DNA from: Sipunculus nudus
Lineage: Eukaryota > Annelida > Sipuncula > Golfingiida > Sipunculidae
Assembly: GCA_026874595.1 (NCBI GenBank)
Contig: CM049308.1
Location: forward strand, 37,010,027 to 37,074,026
Direction: 5' to 3'
DNA length: 64,000 nt
The translations under genes were made by a program, and so were the position numbers. The notes under the pieces are model-generated. The model saw only the letters and a list, made by a program, of their open reading frames with translations. It ran no database searches and was not told where the DNA came from. Positions 50,742 to 61,308 of the stretch are shown one piece after another. The first letter of the stretch is position 1, and every line of letters begins with the position of its first letter.

Positions 50742-52531
50742 ACCGTATTTATGCATGTATAAGACGGCCCCCCAATGTTCAGCCTCAAATTTCAGTTCAA
50801 ATTATTTTTCAGCATCTTAGGTTGGAGCTGCCAGCTACTGAGGATCACTTTGTTAGCATAATGATCACCTTAAAACTGATGATTGAAATGGGATTTTATA
50901 ATTTTTTATTCTTAAAATGGTCAGTTTTTTTTTATGATAATACAAGTGAAAACAGGAAAGTAATATAGAAAGGTATGGAGCAGACCAAAACGGAATTAAT
51001 TTAACATATCAAAGAATGAGTATTATGCAACAATTCAAATTAATATCATAAGAGACATCAAAGGGTCAATTTTAGGGCCCAAATTTGGGTAATGAATTAT
51101 TATCAAGGAGATGGCACCCACTAAGAATTAACATGTCAAGAGAATGTGCATTACAGGGCATTGACACCTTCCTCTTTAAAAAAGATAAATTTATTTCAAA
51201 GAAATGTCAGGCTTCTGCATAATTTGAGGGAGATCACCCCGAACACCCAGTGCGTATCAGCGTCCACATCCACAAGTTGTTTAAGGTAGACAAGTGACAA
51301 TGATGCTCTACTTTTTATTATTCCGTGTTAATCTTAAACTATCGTAAATTACATTTTCCTGGCCTGTCCACAACCATGTCACAGTCATCAAATTTTTCCA
51401 CAAAATATATCACCTTTGCATAAATGACGTCGGTCAGGTCCGAATTTATTCCGTTGTACTAGTGAGGAAGGAAAAACGAAATTAGGTAATGACCCAGTAG
51501 GACTTTGGTGAACTAAGTTATTTTATGAATTTTAACTGTGTGCAGGTTCAATGATACCTTGCAGATACCAGGGTTTGCATTCGTTAATGTTTAATAGATC
51601 ATTTCCCAAGAGGATATACGCACCAAATCCCAGGTTTTGTTATAAATTGTGAGGAAATTCATCATATTTATATCCCGCAGAAACTCGGTCCCTTTCTTGA
51701 ACTTTGTTGACCCGTTATAATACATTCATGTTATGACGTAGTCCAATAAAACAAGCTTGACAAACATTGAATTTCACGTCACCTGAGGAAAGGCCGCTAC
51801 ATATTTATAATTATAACATGCTACTGGTTGTCTTGTAATCAAAGTGCCATGTGCGAATCTCTGTGTATGTCAGTGTGCAAGCCAGTTGACAATGTCCACA
51901 TTCACTGGACTTGTGAACATTTTACGCGGTAAATACAGCACCATATGAAAAAATCATACTTGTATTAATATGCATATTATGTGTGTGGATGGCATTAGCA
52001 AGTTCCCAGCATCCCTTGTGTGAGCGCTGTACTCTCGGATCTTGAGTACATGGGTAAGCCCCACAAGCTGATAGCGGCATCGACAATTATATCTCTGTGT
52101 ACCTGTTTAAAGTGAATTGCCATGATATTTTTGGCAAATTCCGTCTGTGATCGCGGGAAATCACTGGCTCTACTGTAAGAAGGGCTTTCATATATTGATT
52201 CCGTTAAAATTCCTGTGTCAATTCGGCAAGGGCAAACCTTTTCTTATCAATTATTTAATTATGTGTGCATGTAAATCTGATGTATAAACGATAAATTTAA
52301 ACAAAAACAAAGCACTGTGATGTTCTTTATTGAGTGTACATTACCACCATATGGACATGAACAACAATATTCACGCCGTCCAGTTCGACCGACGTAATAA
52401 TGCTGATTGCCGTAAATTATCCTTGGCGGCCCTGAGGACGCTGAAAAACTTGTACCCTTGTATAAGACGCCCCCCTTCTTTGCCAGATATTTTTAGGATA
52501 AAATTTGTTGTCCTGTACACAAACAAATACA

Positions 52532-52532
<1 letters not shown>

Positions 52533-52612
<80 letters not shown>
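52533..52612. repeat. compound (TA)n(CA)n(TA)n microsatellite
   Basis: About 39 bp TA, 17 bp CA and 24 bp TA. The two TA arms are mutually complementary and could fold with the CA block as a loop. Confidence 0.95.
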
Positions 52613-53739
52613 AATGTCTCCTTTAATGTTCATTGACTTTGTATATACACACACAACCATTATGCAGTTGTGCCAGATCTCCTTCCTGTAACCACTGCTT
52701 TGAATAGGAAATTTCTCTGGACTTGACCACCAGGGGGTACAGAGCAAAGAATTGTTATGAAACCAATTAGAACGTGGAATCATCTTGTGCATCCAGCTCC
52801 AGATTTTAAACCTGTGACATCACTGTCATTGGTCTGATTACACCGATGCACTCGCTCACGTTGGTCTGGTGCTTGGCAGTGTTCCAGAACCTTTATTGTG
52901 CAATGTGTTCAAACAATGTGCCTTTTCTTTAGTCAGTAGTACATAGATAAAATATGGCAATATGTCATTCAAAAGAAGCCATTCCTAGCATTCAATTAAT
53001 CATTTTGATTGTATATATTTTGTATACTTTTCCTTAATATGCAGTATTGTCTACTTGCATTTGACAATTTGTTACATTGGCCAAGTCTATGTAGTGAAAA
53101 CTTGAATCCTCCTGCTAACAGAGTCATCAGACTTGTTCCTGCTGTGTCACTTAGAACTGCAAATCACAGGTACTGCCAGCTTGCAGCAAATTATCTAACT
53201 AAATAATACCTTTCTGGCTGGCTATTTCATTGACTGGTAAGGTCCACCAGTTGTGGGATGGTCAGTGCCACATATCACTTCCTTTCTAAACTAACTAAGG
53301 TCTTTTCCAGTGATGTCAGTAGTAATTTGTGGTCTTTCCCAGAATTTTTCTCGATACAAACATGATTCCTTCTGTCATCACATATTGCAGGCTTCCAGCT
53401 GGTGTCTAATATCCCTATTCAATTAGTCTTGATATTAATAGACCATCGTGAGTTCAACTAGACTTTCAAGAAATAGATCAAGAAGGAATGTTACCAAGCA
53501 CATGGGTCTGTACAAGAATAAACCCCCTCCCCCAAATTTTATATTACATGTACTTACATATACTCCGCAGTTCTCTTGGCAGTGTTAACAGAGAGTCATT
53601 AGATGTCATGCTTATTAAGTGGCTATGAACATGATCTGCAGTGCACAAGAAAGTACTTGCCAGAAGATTTAGTGTGGCTTTACCATCAAGTGTGAAATGC
53701 TGATTGAAAAACAGCAACTTCTGACTTTTCCCATATCTA

Positions 53740-53821
53740 ATCTACTCATATTTCATATACATATTTCTCTATTTATTTCATATATACATACAAGAAATTA
53801 TGTCAGTATTGTTTAATTTTT
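53740..53821 (+). repeat. left part of an A element split by C3 (A6, left)
   Basis: The sequence up to GAAATTATGTCAGTATTG and TTTAATTTTT matches the A interior (compare 7340-7390 in A3). It breaks inside the T run where C3 begins and resumes after C3 at 55701. Confidence 0.7.
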
Positions 53822-55700
53822 TAGCTCAGCTGACTATCAGTCATGCTGAGCTATAGCAATCACTCTTTGTCCGTCGTTCGTCTGTCGGTTAACCAGGCAC
53901 AAATCGTAACCGCTGGACCTAGAATCTTGTAACTTTACATTCTGAGAGGTCAATGAAAAGTCTCCATGGAAACCTGAAATAAGGTTTCTGTTACCCATAT
54001 CCTTTGAGCTATGGGGCCCAAAATGAACCCCCAGAATAGTAAAAAATTTCATACAAAAAACTTCCAATATCTCATTAACTACATCACTGATGGTCATGAT
54101 TTTTGGCATACATATTGGTCATTAGATGTTCCATCAGTTCCTGCAGACTGGTGGCGCCACCTGTATTTTATATTTTTTACTTATTTTTGTCTCTATTTTT
54201 GAGACCTTTAAAATGTGAACATCTGTTAACAGGGCACAAATCGTAATGACTGGACCTAGAATCTTCATTCTTGACACAGTGAGAGACCTATGAAAAGTCT
54301 CCATGGAAACCAGAAATAAGGTCTCTGTTACCCATATCCTTTGAGCTATGGGGCCCCAAAGGACCCCCCAGAATAGTAAAAAAAATTCATACAAAAACTT
54401 CAATATCTCATTAACTACATCACTGATGGTCATGATTTTTGGCATACATATTGATCATGAGATGTTTCATCAGTTTCTGCAGACTGGTGGCGCCACCTGT
54501 ATTTTCTTATTTTTTGCAAATTGTTTTTTCAATTTATGAGACCTTTAAGAATTTGAACATCTGTTAACAGGGCACAAATCATAAAGACTGGACCTAGAAT
54601 CTTCATTCTTGATACAGTGAAAGACCTATGAAAAGTCTCCATGGAAACCTGAAATACAGTCTCTGTTACCCATATCCTTTGAGCTTTGGGGCTCCAAACT
54701 GACCCCCAGAATAATAAAAAATTTGATAAAAAAAAAAACTGCAACATCTCAATATCTACAACACTGATGGTCATGATTTTTGGCATACATATTGACCAAG
54801 AGGTGTTCTACAAGTTCCTGCAGACTGGTGGTGCCTACTGTATTTTTCAAATTTTTACAATTTTTTTGCTCTATTTTTGAGACCTTTAAGGATGTAGTTA
54901 TCTGTCGACAGGGTACAAATCATAATGACTGGATCAAGAATCTTCATTCTTGACACACAGGAAGACCCATGAAAAGTCTTCATGGAAACCTGAAATTAGG
55001 TCTCTGTTACCCATATCCTTTAAGCTGTATGGCTCCAAAATACCCCCAAGAATAATGAAAAATTTGATACAAAAACTGCAGTATCTCAATAACTACAACA
55101 CTGAAGGTCATGATTTTTGGCATACATATTGATCATGAGGTGTTCCATCAGTTTCTGCAGACCAGGTGTGCCACCTCTATTTTTTTAAATTTTTATTAAT
55201 TTTTTCTCTATTTTTGAGACCTTTAAAGATGTGGTTATCTGTCAACAGGGTACAAATCGTAACAACTGGACCTAGAATCTTCATTCTTGTCATGCAAGGA
55301 GGCCCATGAAAAGTGTCTGTGGAAACCTGAAATTAGGTCTCTGTTTCCCATATCCTTCAAGCTATAGGACTCGGAAGTATCCCTCAGAATAATGGAAAAT
55401 TTGATACAAAAGCTGATGTATCTGAACAACTAATGCAGAGATCACCATGATTCTTTGCATGGATATTGACCATTAAGTGTTTTTATTAGTTTCTGCAGAC
55501 TGGTGGAGCCACCTATATTTTTTTAAAGTTTACGCATTTTTTCTCAATTTTTGAGATATATAAATACAGACACAATCTTGGCCTGTTGGTTAACCTGTTT
55601 GATGCTTCAGTTGAACGAGGATATATTACCATTCAGATCATAAAATTTCCTTTTGTGAATCTCTTCCCAGTCAGCTGATTGCATGACCCATGGGTCACTT
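53822..55700 (+). repeat. family C element nested in an A element (C3)
   Basis: The 5' end is AGCTCAGCTGACTATCAGTC with CTGAGCTATAGCAATCAC and a short GTCCGTCG tract. About five satellite units of 330-350 bp follow, with palindromes intact near 54151 and 54487 and decayed in the others. The 3' end near 55671-55700 is GTCAGCTGATTGC, GACCCATGGGTCA and CTT. The host sequence on either side is family A interior. Confidence 0.83.
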
Positions 55701-56075
55701 TTTTTAAGTTGTGGGCCGGAACATTGTAAAAAATCAGGAAATATATTAACTCACTTAACATAAGAATTGCTTAAGCTAGAGACTTTTTTTCAGGGAGATT
55801 AATTTATCATAATTCAATTGTAATCCTAAATTGGATGGGAATTTTGCAAAATTGTTTTGTGATTAGCATAAATAAATAATCAGTTACTTAAATTTTGCAC
55901 AAACTTGACACAGCACATTTTTTCTCTGTAAGCACTATTGATTTAATTTTCACAGCATGTTTACATGATCATTTCATCTGTTAAAATCTGAAATTCCAAA
56001 GGAATTGATTGAAAAGAATATATATTCAAGTTTTCATACACCATGTCAAGTGTTGTTTACATCAAATGAATATTG
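55701..56075 (+). repeat. right part of the split A element (A6, right)
   Basis: Starts TTTTTAAGTTGTGGGCCGG, the continuation of the A phrase TTTAAAGTTATGGGCCC, and continues through the A module to CACCATGTCAAGTGTTG. The A 3' terminus is not seen; sequence diverges after about 56075. Confidence 0.75.
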
Positions 56076-56220
56076 ATGACTTTGCCAAAGTTTCAAAGTC
56101 AAAGATGCATTACTGTTTGCATTTGATATTACAATCATCAGTCCCTTTAAAATGTATTTCATTTTCCCACTGATATTCAAAATTTTTCCTGCAGTTATCT
56201 TATAACAGATTATTAAAATA

Positions 56221-56620
56221 CATGGATCATCTCAAGACCTAGGACAGTCTTATAATAGAAAGTTTATCATAATGCATGGTGACATCTCAAGACAGAGGAC
56301 TGTCATAATATAAAAAGTGTGTCATAATTAATACATGGATCATCCCAAGACAGAGGACAGTCTGATTATAAAAGTTTATCATAAAACATGGATCATCTCA
56401 AGACAGAGGACAGTCTTATTAAAAAGTTTATCATAATTTTAATACATGGTTCATCTCAAGATTGAGAACAGTCGTATTATAAATAGTTAATCATAATACA
56501 TATAACATCCCAAGACAGAGGATAGTCATATTATAAAAAGTTTATCATAATGCATGGATCATCTCAAGACAGAGGACAGTCTAATCATAAAAAATTAGCA
56601 TGATGCATGGATCATCTCAC
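56221..56620 (+). repeat. tandem array of about 55-bp units, eight copies
   Basis: The core CATGGATCATCTCAAGACAG plus AGGACAGTC, with an AT-rich linker TTATAAAAAGTTTATCATAA, recurs near 56221, 56274, 56333, 56387, 56444, 56498, 56554 and 56604 (spacing 50-59 bp). It is unrelated to the A-E units and appears only here in the window. Confidence 0.88.
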
Positions 56621-56659
56621 AACAAATATATTTTTCATTGTTTGATCAAAACAAAGTTT

Positions 56660-57520
56660 TGCAGATACTATGTTTTTGACTGGGTTCCGCAGCTACCGTA
56701 TTCGTTTCCGGAAAAGAACTCTGAGACCACTGGACCGAATTTTCTGAAACTTTACACCATTATCGGGTCACATGTGAACTGGTTCAAAAATATTTTCTTT
56801 CTCCAGTGCATCCATCTGTGTGTCTGTTTTGACACATTAACCCACATATCTTCAGACTCATTTGAACAATCAGGCTAAAAATTTTTCACACATGAATCCC
56901 TGGGATATAACATACACCAGAAAGGTGGCGCCACCTGCAACAATTTTTGCACAGCATCCATCTGTTCATCTGCCTTGGGATAAAATCACTCATATCTCTG
57001 TAGTGGTTGGACTTATCCACCTGAAATATTTCATGTGTATACATCCTGGATAGCTTTCTCGATTTTGTGGCTGTCGGCGCCACCCACATATATGTTTATG
57101 CTGCAGACATCTATGCTAATATCTCAGGACTAGTTTGACATATCCCCCTAAAATTTTGCATGTGTATAGATGTCACATAGATCTATTTCATACCCAAAAT
57201 TGGTGGTGCCAACTGCAACCATTTTTGCATTCTTCTGTTTGTCTGCTGTGGGACAAAATCACTCATATACAAGCAGTGGTTTGACTTGTCTGCCTAAAAT
57301 TTTGCATAGGTATACAACTTGGATAGCTTTCTGTATTTTTTTTTTGGCAGATGGTGCCACCTACATTCACATTTTGGCTGCAGACATTCATGCAAATATA
57401 CAACACACTTCACTCTGTTTCCCATTGCAACTCAATCAATGCCTCAATTCACCTGTCCCACTCTGATTTCGGTGGATACACAAAGTCGCTTATCGACTAC
57501 CCATATTCTAGATTTTCATC
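56660..57520 (+). repeat. family B satellite monomers (B7)
   Basis: Four monomers with palindrome variants near 56924 (intact GGTGGCGCCACCTGC), 57075, 57204 and 57350, and the B4/B5 tail phrase (TCGACTACCCATATTCTAG near 57495). The terminal B inverted repeat and hairpin are missing. Monomers are more diverged than in B4. Confidence 0.75.
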
Positions 57521-60247
57521 ATTTGCCAGCTAGTAGAAATAAAAGTGGTCCTCGGAAAGTGTTACTATTATACATGACAACACCTAAATAGGGCTGCAGT
57601 CTGATTAACTTGTCACTGATGGTAATCAGAAATGGTTGGTTGGTAGCCCTGCCTGGGCTTTAGTGTATTGATGTTTACTGCTAAAATGCTTCAAATGAAA
57701 CGTGATTCCATGTACCTATAGACGCGACGTTACTCATTTCTAGCTCTTATCACTAAAGCCCTGTAAAATCTGTATGGTGAATCCCTGATATTTGCATAGT
57801 AGGGCATCACAAGGCTCCTGACGATTACCTCGCATTTCCATATCAGGCAGCCTGGCCTCCTGTGAATGCCATCGTTGCTATGAGGAGGTTAACAGTGTCC
57901 CATAGGCAATAGATAGCTCAACCCACTTGGTAACATTCGCACCTAAATCATGCATGTTTTCAGATAGTCCATACATGGACCTTTGTGTCCTGTGATATAT
58001 CTCCTCTGTTCGAACATATGGTCAATGGGCAAAATTTAAGTGCATTGTAAACAATGTCGCATCGATTTTGTACTGTGTATTTGTTAGTGTTCAAGTTACA
58101 CATGAAAGTCTTGCCGCTGTTAAGTTTCCAACACGCTGAATGTTATGATCGTTTCAGCGTATGGAACTGAATATCTCACTCTGATTAGCTGAGCTGGAGA
58201 CACATTTTAAAACCAGCCTGCTGCAATAAGCAATGGTCAAATAAACGGTGACACATTGAAGCTGAGGCTGAGGGTTATATATAGTGTTAAAAATTTTGCC
58301 TTACTCAAATAGCTGAGGACCTAAAAATATTAAGACTGATAAAATGGGAATATATATAAAGCAAGCTGGAGGCCCACAATAGGCGGTTACTGAATTAACC
58401 ATGTTGGTTTTGAAAAAAAGATTCTTGGAAAGACCACTATAATTACTCCATATGTCACTGGGAAAGACCTTAGTTCAGCGAGGCGGTGATATGGGGGTCT
58501 GACTGTCCGGAACCGCCCAAGTTTACCAGTCGATGAAATAAGAGGGTCAGAGAGTAGGAATTAGTTATGTAAGTTGCGGCATGGTAGCAGTACCGGCACT
58601 AAGTGCAACACAGTGAGAGCTGTTTGATATCTCTGTCAGAGCCATTTCATTGACTGAGCCAGTCCAGTTGGTTGGCTGCATCATGCAAAGTTTGTTTGTT
58701 GGTCATTTTATTTTTTAAATTGTATATTTTCTTAAATGAAATGTTTAATTTTTAATTGAGAAAATTATATTCATATATTGCAGAATTAAATGAATGTGGA
58801 AATGCATTACTGATGGCAATTATTCAGGTGAAAATATAACAATAATATCAAATGAGGAATCAATTTTCACTTAACTGATGGCTTACACCTGCATCTGACA
58901 AATAAGTGAAATATTAAGAAAAAGCAAAATACATCAAATTTCAAATCAAAATCACTTTAATGCTTTCCAATTAGTTGCAGAGGGAACCAATTGCAGCTCC
59001 ATAAAGTAAATTAAGCTTTATCAAATGACAAACTTTGAAGAGAAACTTAAGAAGTTTGGTTTAGCTTTTGAGGTCTCATAGGTTGAAATAACAATCAGAA
59101 ATATTGTTCTGTGTGAATTGGTAGAGTTTGAAACCTTTTTCTTTTTGCTTGACTGTGTAACTATAAAGATTTATCAGATGCACACAAGTTGATATTTTGG
59201 CAAAAGTCTGAAATAAGCTGATATAATTTCATTGTGACTACTAACTGATGAATCTTGTTGGTTGTTGGAAGATTACTGTATTTATAGATGGCCATTTGTC
59301 ATTTCTTGCCAGATTAGGCGCCCATGCTCTTGACATCTGTGGATCAATTCAGATTTGTGGGAATTTAAATAAAGTAAAAAAACAGCAATTCTTTCCTTAT
59401 TAATCATGAAATGATAGCCTTTCATTCAGTTGTAGATCTCTTGTAACCAGCTTTCATAAAAATGACATCCGTCAGGAGAATAACAAAATCTGGGGATCAG
59501 AAAGTCAGATGGGCCAAACCTCAACTGTTTGTTTTCTATATCTAAAGGATTACTCAGGACAAATCAGGATTTTTATTGAATGTACAACTAATTGTATATC
59601 TTAATTATCAGCCTAGGGGTAATAAGTGTGTCTATATTGATCCATGCATTTCTTTACACTTATATCAGGTATAATTATATTTAAGCGTTTAGTTCTTTGC
59701 AGGACTTTTCATTTGTTGAACTATTTTTATAAATATATGCTGACCTTTGCCAGGAAAAAATCCACTTTCATGCAATCATTGTCACTATGTCAGGAACGAT
59801 CCTGTAGCTGTTGGTATTAAAAGGCAATGAAGACTCCACTAATGTTTTAGACGAGAATTGTTATAAAATTCCAGAAAAGTATGTAAGCACAGTAGCTTAC
59901 GTTTCTAATTATAATTTATGTGATCATATAATTTCTTGTTACTGAGATGTTTAAAATAAAGTGCAATATATCATATTCAGAACCCTTTTGACAATTCTTT
60001 TGGAATTCATTGTATATTTAATGCACTGCCCTGTCTATTCTAATCAAATAGACCACAGTGTTTTCCAAACCTAAGGTTCAACTTTGAATTTTTCTGCATA
60101 TATATTTATATCCCGTTTTTTGCCAGACTGAATGCTCAGTTACACAACTTCATCCCAATGATTCATTAATGGTAAGGTGTTTGCAATAAAAGATAATGAA
60201 ATATTGTTAGTCAGATGGAAGATTTACTGGTATATTATATTTTACAG
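57521..60247 (+). other. end of 21.6-kb intron, no gene seen
   Basis: Unique-looking DNA, somewhat richer in GC around 57700-58700 and AT-rich after that. It ends with the acceptor TATTTTACAG (AG at 60246-60247). No exon, repeat border or RNA gene is supported. Confidence 0.55.
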
Positions 60248-60376
60248 GATCCATTATGGCAATGTGATTCAGAATGCATATCAGACATGTACAGCATCCC
60301 AGACTCAACATCAACTGAGATGACCACATACTGGGAGAATCAGCAGAATTGTGGCGACCCCTGTGGATGCCCATAG
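60248..60376 (+). CDS. B3GALNT2: B3GALNT2 last coding exon and stop
   Basis: This 129-nt exon encodes 42 residues beginning DPLWQCDSEC and ending NCGDPCGCP, followed by TAG at 60374-60376. Human B3GALNT2 ends with a corresponding DSLWLC segment and a CGDPCRC cluster near its C terminus. The cysteine-rich tail separates this protein from ordinary beta-1,3-galactosyltransferases and is the main reason for the specific name. The four cysteines of CDSEC and CGDPCGC may form disulphides in the ER lumen. The acceptor AG is 60246-60247 and the frame continues from GPSFFD in phase 0. The reading frame is intact across all four exons, so the gene looks functional. Confidence 0.95.
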   Translation, partial: DPLWQCDSECISDMYSIPDSTSTEMTTYWENQQNCGDPCGCP

Positions 60377-61308
60377 AAACTATGTTGATGAAAGAAACCC
60401 TTATTCATTATTTCATCAGTGCATTTTTAACTGGTGAATCTGTGCATTAAATTTATATAGCAGGATTGCACATTATGTCAGCATGTATATTAGATTACTT
60501 AGGTCTTTTAGGTAGTGTATGTGAATCTTTTGGTATTATGCATATGTGATATGTTTTTCACACAGTACCTTTGAGTACCGGAAAAATTATGTTATCTGTA
60601 CATCTCAGGGAAGACGGACTTTAGATGAATGAACTGTCAGATGTAAGTTTCATCATCTGGATCAGGTTCATCAGACTCGCTTTAGTTAAAAACATAAATA
60701 ATTTTGCCAACTGAAAAACATGCTTCATATTCTGTTGATGTAGAATTCATATTACTTATATTACGATCTGCCAAAACAATTTTATGTATGAACAGTTGTT
60801 AACATCAGTAACACTCACCAGTCAATCTAACTTGAAGCCTCGATTGCAGTACTTCTTCAGCCCTTCAGAAATTTTCACATTTTTATTCTTTGACAGATTT
60901 ACAGATATATGGATCTGTTTGCAGTTCTCAGTTTTTAGATTTCAGAAAATAGTTCATATATAAAGCACTCATGGGTGCACCATTGTACAATGTTCAACAA
61001 AGGAGGCTTCAGAAAATAGACAGGAGAAGGATTAAATACTTATGGGATGACATAATTACCAGTTATTCCATGTGAATTTCCAGAAAGACAGTGAAGTTGG
61101 TGCTTATATATGTGTGATGAGATGTTTATAGGCAATCATATGCCAACCAAAATAATGACTATAGTGACTAAAGTAATTATAGTTACTATGCAGTGGTAAA
61201 TATAATATTTCTATGCAATCTTTGGTTAAAATTTTATTAAAGTGAATATAGTAATTATAGTTACTATACTGTGAGTAATATAATATTTCTGTAATATCTT
61301 GAGTTTTT
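60377..61308 (+). other. 3' untranslated and downstream region
   Basis: Follows the stop codon. No AATAAA was found in the first few hundred bases; ATTAAA at 60446-60451 is a possible weak polyadenylation signal. The transcript end is therefore uncertain. A two-copy tandem lies at about 61170-61296. Confidence 0.45.
61170..61296. repeat. two-copy tandem of about 76 bp
   Basis: The phrase GTAATTATAGTTACTAT followed by TAATATAATATTTCT or a close variant occurs near 61172 and 61248. The core GTAATTATAGTTAC is itself nearly palindromic. Confidence 0.7.

Larger units (their letters stand above)
49944..53739 (+). other. intronic DNA with microsatellites, no gene supported
   Basis: Contains a G run of 13 (50615-50627), a (TG)n(TA)n tract at 50710-50741, and a compound TA/CA/TA tract at 52533-52612. 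The phrase GTATAAGACG followed by a C-rich run occurs twice in the same orientation (about 50757 and 52460); this could be the ends of decayed transposons. Short open frames overlap the microsatellites and are not credible genes. Confidence 0.5.

Noticed and set aside
52330-52792. Open frames of 72-99 codons on both strands rich in Ile/Tyr and Cys/Val
   Set aside because: They run through the TA/CA microsatellite, which is open in several frames by composition.
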